Origin: Verrucomicrobiales bacterium | GTDB taxonomy: Bacteria > Verrucomicrobiota > Verrucomicrobiia > Limisphaerales > F1-12-MAGs170 | Reading direction: 5' to 3' | Assembly (NCBI GenBank): GCA_005777315.1 | Contig: SXMN01000298.1 | Span: 1-39,753, forward strand | DNA length: 39,753 bases | Part shown: positions 8,577-18,327 of the stretch, piece after piece | Layout of the letters: each line of letters opens with the position of its first letter | Position numbering within the stretch: position 1 is the stretch's first letter | The notes under the pieces: model-generated | The model's database searches: none | Told to the model about the DNA's origin: nothing | What the model saw: only the letters and a program-made list of their open reading frames with translations | Translations under genes and position numbers: made by a program

Positions 8577-10004
8577 ATGGAAACGATCAAGACTGAAGTT
8601 GTTGTCATAGGTGCAGGGCCGGGCGGATACGCTGCGGCGTTCTATGCCGCCGATCTCGGAAAACGAGTCATTCTGATCGAGCAGGACAAGCGTCTGGGAG
8701 GCGTGTGTCTGAACTCGGGGTGCATTCCTTCCAAAGCTCTCTTGCACACGACGAAGATCATGGCGGAAGCCAGTGAGTCTGGTTTTCGAGGAATCCATTT
8801 TGGCGCGCCGCGGGTGGAGCTAAATGAGCTTCGAGCGTGGAAGGATGGCGTTCTCACCAAACTGGCAGGCGGCATTGCACAACTCGCCAAGGCCCGGGGC
8901 GTGGAAGTCTTGACAGGCCGGGGCCGCTTCGAGGATTCGCGCACGTTGCGGATTGAGAATGCAGCCGGACAGCAGTTCGTCTCCTTTGAGAAGGCGATCA
9001 TTGCCGTGGGTTCACGACCGGCGTTGCCGCGTGCGTTCGACCTTGGTAATCCACGCATCATGACCTCGACGGAGGCGCTGGAGATTCCCGATGTTCCGGA
9101 AAACTTGCTGATCGTCGGCGGAGGTTACATTGGAATGGAACTCGGGACCGTCTATGCGCGGCTTGGCAGCAAGATCGTGGTGGTCGAGGCGCTCGGCTCG
9201 ATCCTGACCGGGGCAGATCCGGATCTCGCAAGACCCGTCTTGGCTTATGCACAGAAGCGGTTCAAGGAAATTCGCGTCAACACCAAGGTTTCCAAAATGG
9301 CCACCAGCGGGAAGCAGATCAAAGTAAGCTTTGCCCTTGCTGATGGATCTGAGAAATCCGAACTATACGACCGTGTCCTGGTTGCGGTCGGTCGGGTGCC
9401 AAACTGCGACGACTTCGGGTTGGAGAACACCAAGATCGAGCGAGACGAAAAAGGGTTCGTCAAGATCAACTCTCGTCAGGAAACTGCGGAGCCGGGGATT
9501 TACGCAATCGGAGATGTGGCCGGAGGGATAATGCTGGCGCACAAGGCGCACAAGGAAGCTCGAGTGGCAGTCGAAGCCATGACCGGTGACACGAGCGAAT
9601 TCACAGATATCGTCATCCCGGCCGTGGTTTTCACAGATCCTGAACTCGCCTGGTGCGGATTGACCGAGACGGAAGCAAAGGCGAAAGGCATCGCGGTGGA
9701 AGTGTCAAAGTTCTCATGGGCGGCGTCCGGAAGGGCGTTGAGCTTTGATCGGCCAGATGGATTGACGAAGTTGATCATCGAGCCTGAAACCGAACGTGTG
9801 TTGGGCATGGGCATCGTTGGGGCTGGGGCAGGGGAGCTCATTGCAGAAGGTGTACTGGCGGTCGAAATGGGAGCTGCTGCCGCGGATTTGGCGGCGTGCG
9901 TTCATGCTCATCCGACCTTATCGGAGACGGTGATGGAAGCGGCAGAAGCGTTTTACGGCCATGCGACCCACACCTATTCCCGGCGCAAGCGGAGCCAGGA
10001 GTAG
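8577..10004 (+). CDS. lpdA: Dihydrolipoamide dehydrogenase (E3)
   Basis: FAD-dependent disulfide oxidoreductase that reoxidises dihydrolipoate with NAD+. The 475-residue product has the N-terminal FAD motif VVIGAGPGGYAAAFYAADLG, the redox-active disulfide GGVCLNSGCIPSKAL (C44 and C49), the NAD-binding motif LLIVGGGYIGMELGTVYARLG and the second FAD motif GIYAIGDVAGG. The C-terminal dimerisation domain carries the active-site HAHPTLSE (H445 and E450). All key residues are present and the length is standard. It is coupled to the E2 gene just upstream. Confidence 0.95.
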   Translation: METIKTEVVVIGAGPGGYAAAFYAADLGKRVILIEQDKRLGGVCLNSGCIPSKALLHTTKIMAEASESGFRGIHFGAPRVELNELRAWKDGVLTKLAGGIAQLAKARGVEVLTGRGRFEDSRTLRIENAAGQQFVSFEKAIIAVGSRPALPRAFDLGNPRIMTSTEALEIPDVPENLLIVGGGYIGMELGTVYARLGSKIVVVEALGSILTGADPDLARPVLAYAQKRFKEIRVNTKVSKMATSGKQIKVSFALADGSEKSELYDRVLVAVGRVPNCDDFGLENTKIERDEKGFVKINSRQETAEPGIYAIGDVAGGIMLAHKAHKEARVAVEAMTGDTSEFTDIVIPAVVFTDPELAWCGLTETEAKAKGIAVEVSKFSWAASGRALSFDRPDGLTKLIIEPETERVLGMGIVGAGAGELIAEGVLAVEMGAAAADLAACVHAHPTLSETVMEAAEAFYGHATHTYSRRKRSQE

Positions 10005-10063
10005 TCTGTTTCGTCTCGGAGAAAAGCGTTGTCGAACTCTCATCGTGACGGCATGAACGTGAC

Positions 10064-10420
10064 ATGCAATTTCTGATCGCGGGCCTGATCGGTTTGGTGA
10101 GCGGAATAACGAGTGGTTTGTTCGGTGTCGGCGGCGGATTGGTGATGGTGCCGGCGATGATGTTCTTCATGGGACTGCCGATCAAGACGGCGATCGGTAC
10201 TTCACTCGTGGTGATCATCCCCACCGCACTCGCGAGTGCGGGGAAGCATTACTCGCAAGGCAACGTGAACTGGCCTACCGCGCTTTCGTTGGCTCCGACC
10301 GCCATCGCGGGCGGTTATCTTGGTGCATGGTTGACCACGCAATTGCCGGCAGAAAATCTCAAGCGCGCCTTTGGCGGTTTCATGATCCTGGTGGGGGCGC
10401 GGCTGCTTTTCCTGAAGTAA
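10064..10420 (+). CDS. Half-size TauE/SafE (TSUP) family membrane protein
   Basis: A 118-residue membrane protein with about four hydrophobic segments. It carries the TSUP repeat motif GLVSGITSGLFGVGGGLVMVP and a second signature GGYLGAWLTTQLP. Full TSUP transporters are about 250 residues with two such repeats; this has one, so it would have to dimerise. The family exports sulfur-containing organic anions, but the substrate here is unknown. It ends 4 bases before the stop of the convergent MscS gene. Confidence 0.8.
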   Translation: MQFLIAGLIGLVSGITSGLFGVGGGLVMVPAMMFFMGLPIKTAIGTSLVVIIPTALASAGKHYSQGNVNWPTALSLAPTAIAGGYLGAWLTTQLPAENLKRAFGGFMILVGARLLFLK

Positions 10421-10424
10421 AGAC

Positions 10425-11720
10425 TCAACTATTTTTGGAACCAGAAGCGATCTTCCATTCCGAATCTTGTTTCACCAGCAGCGTCCGGGTCGGGAAGGCG
10501 AAGTTGATGCCGGCGGCATCAAAGCGTTTTTTTATCTCCAGGTTCAGCTCCTGCATGCCGGCCAGATGCTCCTTGGGATCGGTGGATTTGAACCAGTGAG
10601 TCACCTGGACGTTGAGCGAAGAGTCCGCAAACTGATTGAAGCTGATGACCAGATCGTGAGTCATCGGATGACGGCGATAGACCTCATCAAGTATCGTCAG
10701 CGCTTGCTTCACCTTCTCGGTTGGAGTGTCGTAGGTAATCCCAATGTTCATCGTTGTCTTGATGTTGGGACGTTTCGAGATGTTCGTGATGACGGCGTTG
10801 CCCATTGTCTTGTTTGGAACAGTAATCAATTGACCGTCTGGATGGCGGACGCGGGTGCTGCGAAGACCGATAGACTCAACGACTCCCTCGACAGCCTCGA
10901 CTTTGATCTGGTCGCCCACGTGAAATGGCTTGTCCAGAAAAACAGCTACGGCACCGAACAGGTTTGCAACCGTGTCTTGAGCTGCCAGTGCCAATGCCAG
11001 GCTCCCGACGCCGAGCGAACCGATCAAAGTGCCGACCGGAGCACCCATAGCCTGAAGGGTGATCAGGACAGCAATGACGACGACGAAGATGATGGCCGTT
11101 TTCCGGATCAGCGGAAAAAACTGGTCTTGAAAAACCTTGTCCATCTCGGTGGCGACCCGTCTCTTCCATTGGTTGATGAGTATGTCCAGGAATCGGACGA
11201 TCAGGTAGGTCAGTGAAAAACCCACCATCAGTATCAGTCCCTTGTGGATGTAAACCTGGACGGCAGGCGGCCAATCAAGCATTTGCAGACCAATGTGGAC
11301 GAGGATGACAAATGCGATCACTTTCACAGGGCCGTCCAACAGAGTGATCAGTACGTCATCAAACTTCGTCCTCGTCTTTTCCGCCCATTGGCGAAGATAG
11401 ACGCGCGTGACGAAATTAAGCAGTTTCGCGACAAGAAATGCGATTGCGAAGTAGAGCGCTGAGGCCATGTATTGCCACAGGGGAATTCCAAGCGGTGCGT
11501 GCTCGCGCAAGAACGCAATTTGATCCAATCCAAAAGTCAGTGCTTTTACTTCATCCCGGCTCAACAGGCCGACGGCCGCACCGCCGAGATTGGTAGCGGG
11601 ATCGGAGGTGGGTGCATTTGTGGCGGGAACATTCTGTGCGCCGCAACGGAAGTTGCAGCAAACGATCAAGATCAACAGCCAGCAGGAGGCTTGAAACAGG
11701 CCGGGAAATCGGAAGCTCAT
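10425..11720 (-). CDS. MscS-family mechanosensitive channel
   Basis: A 431-residue small-conductance mechanosensitive channel that would release solutes on hypo-osmotic shock. A signal peptide or first hydrophobic segment (about 6-27) is followed by an extra periplasmic stretch, then membrane helices near 90-110, 135-155, 165-185 and 210-230. The pore helix and beta domain start at GVGSLALALAAQDTVANLFG, and LDKPFHVGDQIKV and VPNKTMGNAVITNIS follow, all typical MscS motifs. The C-terminal alpha/beta domain is present (ITYDTPTEKVKQALTILDEV). It lies tail to tail with the TSUP gene. Confidence 0.92.
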   Translation of the reverse strand: MSFRFPGLFQASCWLLILIVCCNFRCGAQNVPATNAPTSDPATNLGGAAVGLLSRDEVKALTFGLDQIAFLREHAPLGIPLWQYMASALYFAIAFLVAKLLNFVTRVYLRQWAEKTRTKFDDVLITLLDGPVKVIAFVILVHIGLQMLDWPPAVQVYIHKGLILMVGFSLTYLIVRFLDILINQWKRRVATEMDKVFQDQFFPLIRKTAIIFVVVIAVLITLQAMGAPVGTLIGSLGVGSLALALAAQDTVANLFGAVAVFLDKPFHVGDQIKVEAVEGVVESIGLRSTRVRHPDGQLITVPNKTMGNAVITNISKRPNIKTTMNIGITYDTPTEKVKQALTILDEVYRRHPMTHDLVISFNQFADSSLNVQVTHWFKSTDPKEHLAGMQELNLEIKKRFDAAGINFAFPTRTLLVKQDSEWKIASGSKNS

Positions 11721-11799
11721 AGGGGGCGAAAATTAGGCGCCAGAAGTTCGAATTGACAAGAATCAAGTCTGAATTGGTCAACGTTTAACTTTCCTTCGC

Positions 11800-14493
11800 A
11801 TGGAAGGTGCCGGTAAGTTTTGGCAGGCGTATTCTCGAAGGTTCGCAATGTCGGAATTACAACGGCACTATTTTGCATTGGCTCTGGTGGTGGTGGTGGT
11901 GATCGGCTCTATCCTGGCCTACAGGGTTTGGCCTCACCGCTCACTTCCCGGCGGTAGAGCTTTTCTAGGGATGGTGATTGGAGGCATCATTTGGGCGTTT
12001 TCGGATGGGATGAAGCTGTTTCTCGATGCTGAACAGTGGGTGGTTCTGGCGTATGTGGGAATCGGGATGCTGCCTGTCGCATGGTTCGCCTTCTGCCTCG
12101 AATTCATTGGGCGAAGCCAGTGGTTGACTCCTGGCAGGCTCACCGCCCTGTCATTGGTTTCGGTTATGACCGTATTTGTGGTGGCGACCAATGACCTGCA
12201 CCACGGCATGTGGACGGTGGTTGAGAAAGATGGTGTGACCACGGTGCATTACGGAAAGTGGCTCCTCTTTTCTGAGATCTTTAGCTACATTCTTTTTTTC
12301 ATAGGATACGGGCTTCTTGTTCTCAGTTGGACGGAAGCCTCGCGGATGCACCAGCGGCAGATAGGCGCACTGCTTGTGGCGGGAACTGTTCCGTGGTTGG
12401 CTAATTTTCTACAAAGTATTAACGTTTACCCCCGATCCGCGCCGAATCCGACACCTCTTGCCTTTATCGTCAGCAGCATCGTGTATTTCTGGGCGCTATT
12501 CCGATTGCAGCTTCTGGAGATCATGCCGGTGGCGCAACGGATGGTTCTCAATCAACTTACGGATGGCCTTGTCGTGCTGGGAGCCCAAGACCGGATCATC
12601 CAGGTGAATCCTGCCGCGAAGTCCATGCTTGGAATCCAGAACGGGGATGTGAGCGGCAGACTTCTGGATGATGTTATGGCTGACTGGCCTGCTCTTGGGA
12701 AAGGCGTGGTTTCCAGCGATTCGATAGATTTGGAGATCCCTCGTGAAAGTGATGGTGCAACGCGTTATTTTGACGTCAAGGGGTCCGTCATCACCGCTGT
12801 GAATGGTCAGCGTTTGGGAAGATTCTTCCTGGTGAGGGACATCACTGCCAAGTACGTCGAAGCTATCGAGCGGGATCGGCTTGTACGCAAATTGCAGGCT
12901 ACGATCGATCGTCTTAGAAGTGAGATGAGAGAGCGGCGAAAGGTCGAAGGGGAACTCCATCAGAGTGAGAATTCGTGGCGTGCCTTTTGTGAAAACAGTG
13001 CCTTGGGAATCTACCGGATCACGTCGGATGGGCGGCTGACCATGGCCAACCCGGCGACGATCCGGATGCTCGGGTTTGATTCATTCGACGAACTCATCCG
13101 GCCAGGATCACATGGAACAAATGGTGAACCTGTGCTCATTCTCAAGCAACTCCTGGAAGTGGTCGGAGAAGAGGGGGGGGATCTTGACAAGGAGTCTGCC
13201 TGGCATCGACGAGATGGGACATCCATATGGGTCCACCAGCGGGTGCGCGCGATCCGGGATGAACGTGGAGTAGTTGTTTACTACGACGGCACCATTGAGG
13301 ACATCACTGAGCAAAAGCAGGCCGAGGCGGACAAGGTCAGGCTGGAGGAACAGATGAGGGCTGTTCAGAAGTTGGAAAGCCTGGGTGTACTGGCGGGGGG
13401 CATTGCACATGAGTTCAACAACCTGCTCGCCGCAATCTTGGGAAATGCCGATCTGGCACGGTTACAATTGCCATCTGAATCCCCGTCGCTCCATTCGCTC
13501 GAAGCCATCAAGGACGCTTCCTTGCGGGCCGCCGACCTGTGCCGGCAGATGCTTGCTTACTCGGGCCGTGGCCGTTTCGTGGTTGAATCGATCGACCTGG
13601 GAATCCTCATCGAGATGATCCGTGATCTCTTGAAGACTTCGATTTCAAAAATGGCGGTCCTGAGCATCGAAATCGAAGCAGGTCTTCCGCTCGTGGAAGG
13701 TGACGTCACCGAGATCCGGCAAATGGTGCTCAATCTGGTCACCAACGCGTCTGAAGCTGTCGGGGACAGGGTGGGAAAGATAACCGTCAGCGTGGGAAGC
13801 TTGCAGTGTACCAGTGAGCATCTTCAGGAGGGTTACCTGCATGATAATATCGAGGCTGGTCATTATGTCTGGTTGGAGGTGGCGGATAGCGGTTGCGGGA
13901 TGGATGCGGATAGGCTCAGTCGGATTTTTGAACCTTTCTACACGACGAAATTCGCAGGACGCGGACTTGGCTTGTCTGCGGTGCTGGGAATCGTGCGAGG
14001 TCACAAGGGAGCCCTGCGTGTTCAAAGCCGTCCGGAATGCGGATCTGTATTCAGGGTACTGTTACCCGCTGCGATTAGCGTGAAAGGGCCGGGCTTGCTC
14101 GTCTCCGGCACAGACCAGCGCTGGACTCAGGGAGGAGTCATCCTGCTGGTGGACGACGAGCCGATCGTCAGGGAGATTGGAAGTCAGTTTTTGGAGCGGC
14201 TTGGTTTTCGAGTTCTTACGTCGTCCAACGGAAGCGATGCGGTGAAAATTTACCTCGAACAGTCTCAGTCCATCCGGCTGGTAATTCTTGATCTCCTGAT
14301 GCCCGAACTCAGCGGGGAAGATACCTTTCGCGAGCTCCTCCGCATCAACCCAAATGCTCGAGTGATAGTGGCGAGTGCTTGCAGTGAGGCGGAAATGGAA
14401 GCTCGCTTTGGTGACCAGCGCCCCGGCGGATTTATTCGGAAGCCTTACCTTTTGGAGGATATGGTGAAGTGCTTGCGCCAAGTTCTGGGATGA
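11800..14493 (+). CDS. Hybrid histidine kinase with 7TM sensor, PAS domains and receiver
   Basis: An 897-residue membrane sensor kinase. The N-terminus (about 20-240) has seven hydrophobic helices and matches the style of the 7TM histidine-kinase sensor region. A PAS domain follows (about 245-355, DGLVVLGAQDRIIQVNPAAKSML), then a coiled linker, a second PAS/PAC (about 385-510), and the HisKA helix with the phospho-accepting H537 in LAGGIAHEFNNLLAAILG. The ATPase domain shows the N box (LNLVTNASEAVGD), G1 (VADSGCGMDADRLSRIFEPF) and G2 (GRGLGLSAVLGIV). A receiver (about 780-897) carries the phospho-acceptor D831 in LVILDLLMPELSGED. No output-domain gene is adjacent. An in-frame ATG at 11848 is an alternative start. 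Confidence 0.9.
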   Translation: MEGAGKFWQAYSRRFAMSELQRHYFALALVVVVVIGSILAYRVWPHRSLPGGRAFLGMVIGGIIWAFSDGMKLFLDAEQWVVLAYVGIGMLPVAWFAFCLEFIGRSQWLTPGRLTALSLVSVMTVFVVATNDLHHGMWTVVEKDGVTTVHYGKWLLFSEIFSYILFFIGYGLLVLSWTEASRMHQRQIGALLVAGTVPWLANFLQSINVYPRSAPNPTPLAFIVSSIVYFWALFRLQLLEIMPVAQRMVLNQLTDGLVVLGAQDRIIQVNPAAKSMLGIQNGDVSGRLLDDVMADWPALGKGVVSSDSIDLEIPRESDGATRYFDVKGSVITAVNGQRLGRFFLVRDITAKYVEAIERDRLVRKLQATIDRLRSEMRERRKVEGELHQSENSWRAFCENSALGIYRITSDGRLTMANPATIRMLGFDSFDELIRPGSHGTNGEPVLILKQLLEVVGEEGGDLDKESAWHRRDGTSIWVHQRVRAIRDERGVVVYYDGTIEDITEQKQAEADKVRLEEQMRAVQKLESLGVLAGGIAHEFNNLLAAILGNADLARLQLPSESPSLHSLEAIKDASLRAADLCRQMLAYSGRGRFVVESIDLGILIEMIRDLLKTSISKMAVLSIEIEAGLPLVEGDVTEIRQMVLNLVTNASEAVGDRVGKITVSVGSLQCTSEHLQEGYLHDNIEAGHYVWLEVADSGCGMDADRLSRIFEPFYTTKFAGRGLGLSAVLGIVRGHKGALRVQSRPECGSVFRVLLPAAISVKGPGLLVSGTDQRWTQGGVILLVDDEPIVREIGSQFLERLGFRVLTSSNGSDAVKIYLEQSQSIRLVILDLLMPELSGEDTFRELLRINPNARVIVASACSEAEMEARFGDQRPGGFIRKPYLLEDMVKCLRQVLG

Positions 14494-14526
14494 TGGGAGC
14501 CGGTGGCGATTGAAGCCTCAAGCCAG

Positions 14527-14548
14527 AGTGATTCAGGCGTGAATCACT
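14527..14548. terminator. Possible bidirectional terminator hairpin
   Basis: A perfect 9-bp inverted repeat (AGTGATTCA / TGAATCACT) with a GGCG loop lies exactly between two convergent genes, 34 bases after the kinase stop and just before the end of the minus-strand gene. The following T-rich tract on the plus strand (ATTCTATT) is weak. Confidence 0.5.
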
Positions 14549-14551
14549 ATT

Positions 14552-15163
14552 CTATTGGAAGGAAATGTCCTCCGGTCTTACTTCGAGGCATTCGTCCTGA
14601 TCCTCCCAGATAGTCACCGGGTAGAACTCGAGAAATTTGGGGAGCATGTGCTGGCCAGCCGATGCCAGAAGTGCTTCCGCTGCGGAGGCAGCTTCCTCGT
14701 ACGCCCGATCATAATCCCCGGCACTTTTCCGCTGCCGGTCATCCCAATGAGCCACCGCATGGACCGTGGCGTATTCATCGGCCCACGCTCGAACATCCTT
14801 GTGAAGCTGCTTCGGGATGTCGGCGAAGGGCACGGCGGTCGCAAGGCAATGCTGGCACACGAGCCCCGATTCCAGAACATCCCGCGTCAACAACGGCAAC
14901 AATGGAGCTCGGCAGCAATCTGCTTCTGGATATGCCGAAGGAGGTGAGGCGAGCCGTTTGAGCCAGATCTGACGTTGGTGAGCTTGTTGAGCCGCCAGGC
15001 GATAAACTCCCACGAGCGGATGAGACAACCGCCACACACGGCCTTCCAACTGGCCCAGCGTCTGTGCCATCCACCTCGCCAGGGTCATGTCGTCAAAGTC
15101 ATGAAAGACGCTACCGTACTCATTCCAAAGCCGGTCAATTGGTGAATCATTTTCGGTGCCCAT
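14552..15163 (-). CDS. Conserved-looking hypothetical protein with a CxxC knuckle
   Basis: Starting from the ATG at 15163, the product has 203 residues, is acidic and soluble, and lacks signal or membrane segments. The frame is open up to 15313, so a 253-residue version is possible. The only motif is a central pair of cysteine clusters, CCRAPLLPLLTR and CQHCLA (about 100-130), which could bind a metal. Coding potential is supported by length, by the convergent terminator-like hairpin at its end and by the absence of a competing frame. I do not recognise the family. Confidence 0.6.
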   Translation of the reverse strand: MGTENDSPIDRLWNEYGSVFHDFDDMTLARWMAQTLGQLEGRVWRLSHPLVGVYRLAAQQAHQRQIWLKRLASPPSAYPEADCCRAPLLPLLTRDVLESGLVCQHCLATAVPFADIPKQLHKDVRAWADEYATVHAVAHWDDRQRKSAGDYDRAYEEAASAAEALLASAGQHMLPKFLEFYPVTIWEDQDECLEVRPEDISFQ

Positions 15164-15376
15164 CCGGACGCAATCTAGTTCCAAAGTCGGCGGTGCAAAG
15201 CGGAAAGTGCATGGCGGAATGTTTTCTTGCGCCGTCAATGGCTGGTGTAACGATTGCATAAGGGGCAAGCCTGGCTTCCCAATGATCGCAATGAAGCTTG
15301 CGCGATCATGCAAGGGAGTTGAGCCGTTAATAGAAAACGGCTACTCGGATGCCCCCCATCCGGATGTCACTCGATC

Positions 15377-18118
15377 CTACGGCTTGCGCAGACGGAAGTA
15401 GATGTTGCCTCCGCCGATGGGGAGGCCGACCAATCGAACACCAGCAGTGACCGTCGTGGCGACGCCAACCTGTGTCCAGGAGCCGGGTGTGAGATTGGGG
15501 GATGATTCTAGAACGAATCCTTCTGCCGAAGCCGGCCAGGTAATGAGCAATGTGTCCTGTGTGCGGGTGAAGCCAAGAGCTGGAGAGGGCACAGCGATGA
15601 CGGTGACTGCCAGTGCGGAGGAAGGCTGCGATTTATTGCCGGCGACATCTGTCGCTGTGGCCGAGATCAGATACTTGGCTGGAGGGAGATCATTTGGAAC
15701 GGTGAAGTTCCATTGACCGTTCGCCTTTGCAGTGGTGGAGCCGAAGACCTTCGCGTCGATCAAAATTTCCACGAAACTGGCGGGTTCAGCCTGTCCTGAA
15801 AAGGATGGTAGTCCAATGGTCGTGGCGTTGTCGTTTGGCACTGCCCCATCGTCGCTCGCGGCATCGAGATCAGGAGGAGTCGGCACTTTTGGAGCCGTGC
15901 TGTCAATGGTCACATCCAACGGTTGGGAGGGTTGTGATACAGCTCCTAGATCGTCGTAAGCGCGCACGGAGAAGCTAGTGGTCCCGTCTGCCACTTGTGA
16001 ACTGGCTGTAACGATCCATTTGCCGGCAGCATCTGCAACCGCTGAACCGATGACCGATCCATTCGTCAGAAGTTGAATGTTTGCCTTGGGATCGGACGAG
16101 CCGGTGAAGGAGGGGCGGCTGCTGCTGGTGATGCGGTCCGAATTCGACCGGCCCGTGTCGCTGCCGGAAGTGAGGGTTGGCACCGATGGAACCGACACAT
16201 TGCCCACGAGATTGACGATGAGGGGGCTGGACAACTTAGTAGAGACGTTACCTGCCCGGTCTTTGGCGCGAGTGGCATAGGCGTGAATGCCTCCAGAGAC
16301 CGATGATTCTTCGATGGCCCACTTGCCCTCGGCGTCCACGTTCGCGATTCCGATGTAATTTCCGTCGGCGTACAGCTCAATCAGACCACCCGGTTCAGAG
16401 GTGCCGACGAACTTGCGAACGGGCATCGTCGTGACGTTGTCAGTATTCGAAATCCCATTATCTGAAGCGGAGGTCAGATCTGGCGGCTGTGGCACGAGCG
16501 GTGGCGTGTTGTCGATGACGAGAATCAGAGGAGATGTCGGGACGGAAGGAATGGTGAAGAGATCGGTTCCGCGCGCTGCCATCTGATAACTCCCCTCGGT
16601 CAACGTTGAAGAGACCGTGATGGTCCATTTGCCGATGTTATCGACGGTGTTGAAGCCGAGCAATTGGCCATTTCCGAAGAGCTCAATGCGGTAGCCTGCC
16701 TTGCCTGTTCCGAAAAAGCGCAGTCCCGAATTCTTTGCAGTCACGGCATCGATGGGGGAAACTCCTGTATCGTCCGCTGACAGCAGCCCCGGCACGGAAG
16801 GGATTGCGTCCGCATTGAGATTGGGAGTGACTGATGTCTCAATCGTTTGATTGACGATGGCGCCATCATCATCCCGTAAAGTCACATTGACCTTCAAGTT
16901 GCCGCCGACTGTGTAGATGCGGGTGATTGTGAACTGAGTTGTGCCACCTGGGTACTCGATGGTCTGCGCGCCTTTTCCGTCACCCCAGTCCACAAGCATG
17001 GTGAATTTGTCCTGGATGCCGGTGTCCAGGATGTCTCCGGTCAGAGTCGTCGTCAGACCGACCCCGTTCGGATTGGAAATCGTGAGGTTTCGCAACGCCG
17101 GTCCGATATTGCTGACTCTTGTTTGCGCAATGGCTGTCGCTTCTCCGGCGTTCGCATGGAGCGTCAGGAAGACGTTAATCGGCTCGGGCGTGCCGGCCTT
17201 CGGCTTGTTGTCCAGATAACGATGAGTGATCTCGAAAGGGAAGAAGAGTTCCTGACGCGCCGGCGGAACGAGAGCGACTGTTTCAGTTATCCCATCACCC
17301 CAATTGACTGTGATCGAGTATCTCGGTTTCGGAGCGGCGATGTAGTATTCATCAGAGCCGACGAGCGCCGCGAGGAATGCCTCCGGTGTCGTGCCGTTGC
17401 CAAGCGACGCTACCCAAGTGGTCAAACTTGCCGGATCAGGCGCCCTGTGGAGCAGGCGCTGATAGGTGGCGTTGACGTGGGCTGTCCGGCGATCGACCGA
17501 CGCTAACAATTGTGTCGCCAGTTGAATGCGCGTGGAACCACCGGCCAGTAGAGCGGTGAGTTGCGCGAGGTTGGACAAGTCAATATCACGCCCGATCAGA
17601 TCCACATAAATGGATTTTACAAAATCACTATTGTTGTTTTTTCCACGAGTGGTGAAGTACTCGTCCGAACTCAGAATTGAGGCGGCGAATTGGTCATCGG
17701 TGGTGCCCGAGGCCAGGGATGTTGCGCCGGCGCTCAAGGTTGCGGCGTCGGGGGTTCTCCTGAGATATGTTTGGTAATAAAGTTCGACGAGATGTTTGCG
17801 GTACTCGGTCGAAGTCAGGAGGACGGTGGCCAGATCCGCGCGGGATCCTTTAGCGATCAGCCCGTTGTAAGTGTCCAGTTCACCCGGCTCAATGGCCCGC
17901 CCGAGCAGATCAATAAACATTTGATTGAGAAAACGATCGGTGGGTGCGGATGCGAGATCGCCGACATTTCCCTTCAAGGTGGCAAGATCTCCCTCTTTGA
18001 GTGCTTTGGTGATCGAGACTTCGTTCAGGATTACCGAGGTATTTTTTCCCGCGTGAGAATAATCAACGGATACCAGGAAGATGAAGAGGCTGAAGAGTAG
18101 CTTGAACCGATGTTTCAT
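15377..18118 (-). CDS. Large secreted DUF4214 and bacterial Ig-repeat protein
   Basis: A 913-residue exported protein starting at the ATG at 18118 (MKHRFKLLFSLFIFLVSVDYSHAG, a clear signal peptide); an ATG 17 codons upstream is rejected. Residues about 35-260 contain several DUF4214-type repeats, recognisable by FLNQMFIDLLGRAIEPGEL, YYQTYLRRTPDAATLSAG and TYQRLLHRAPDPASL. Then comes a PKD/cadherin-like section (about 275-450), and from about 455 to 840 four repeats of a bacterial Ig domain, each opening with a SASDNGISNTDNVTT-like strand and holding GxAEPGxxVELxxDG-like and GxWxxT patterns. The tail (about 850-913) resembles the fibronectin-like end of verrucomicrobial surface proteins. Probably cell-surface or matrix associated. 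Confidence 0.85.
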   Translation of the reverse strand: MKHRFKLLFSLFIFLVSVDYSHAGKNTSVILNEVSITKALKEGDLATLKGNVGDLASAPTDRFLNQMFIDLLGRAIEPGELDTYNGLIAKGSRADLATVLLTSTEYRKHLVELYYQTYLRRTPDAATLSAGATSLASGTTDDQFAASILSSDEYFTTRGKNNNSDFVKSIYVDLIGRDIDLSNLAQLTALLAGGSTRIQLATQLLASVDRRTAHVNATYQRLLHRAPDPASLTTWVASLGNGTTPEAFLAALVGSDEYYIAAPKPRYSITVNWGDGITETVALVPPARQELFFPFEITHRYLDNKPKAGTPEPINVFLTLHANAGEATAIAQTRVSNIGPALRNLTISNPNGVGLTTTLTGDILDTGIQDKFTMLVDWGDGKGAQTIEYPGGTTQFTITRIYTVGGNLKVNVTLRDDDGAIVNQTIETSVTPNLNADAIPSVPGLLSADDTGVSPIDAVTAKNSGLRFFGTGKAGYRIELFGNGQLLGFNTVDNIGKWTITVSSTLTEGSYQMAARGTDLFTIPSVPTSPLILVIDNTPPLVPQPPDLTSASDNGISNTDNVTTMPVRKFVGTSEPGGLIELYADGNYIGIANVDAEGKWAIEESSVSGGIHAYATRAKDRAGNVSTKLSSPLIVNLVGNVSVPSVPTLTSGSDTGRSNSDRITSSSRPSFTGSSDPKANIQLLTNGSVIGSAVADAAGKWIVTASSQVADGTTSFSVRAYDDLGAVSQPSQPLDVTIDSTAPKVPTPPDLDAASDDGAVPNDNATTIGLPSFSGQAEPASFVEILIDAKVFGSTTAKANGQWNFTVPNDLPPAKYLISATATDVAGNKSQPSSALAVTVIAVPSPALGFTRTQDTLLITWPASAEGFVLESSPNLTPGSWTQVGVATTVTAGVRLVGLPIGGGNIYFRLRKP

Positions 18119-18327
18119 AGATTTCTCAATCGTCGATGCCAGCCCAGTTGGGCTTGTGGAGGCTTCCAAGCCAAGGTCGTGCCAGATTCAGAATAGCTTG
18201 GAATTGCGTGGTCCTGAGTTGGTGTTGAGAGGTGATGGCTGGATTTCAGTGGGCGAAGACGGCTCGCAAGGCCGGATGCTGTCCATGAATTGGACAACTG
18301 CACTGAAACTGTCCGCGAAGGATTTCC

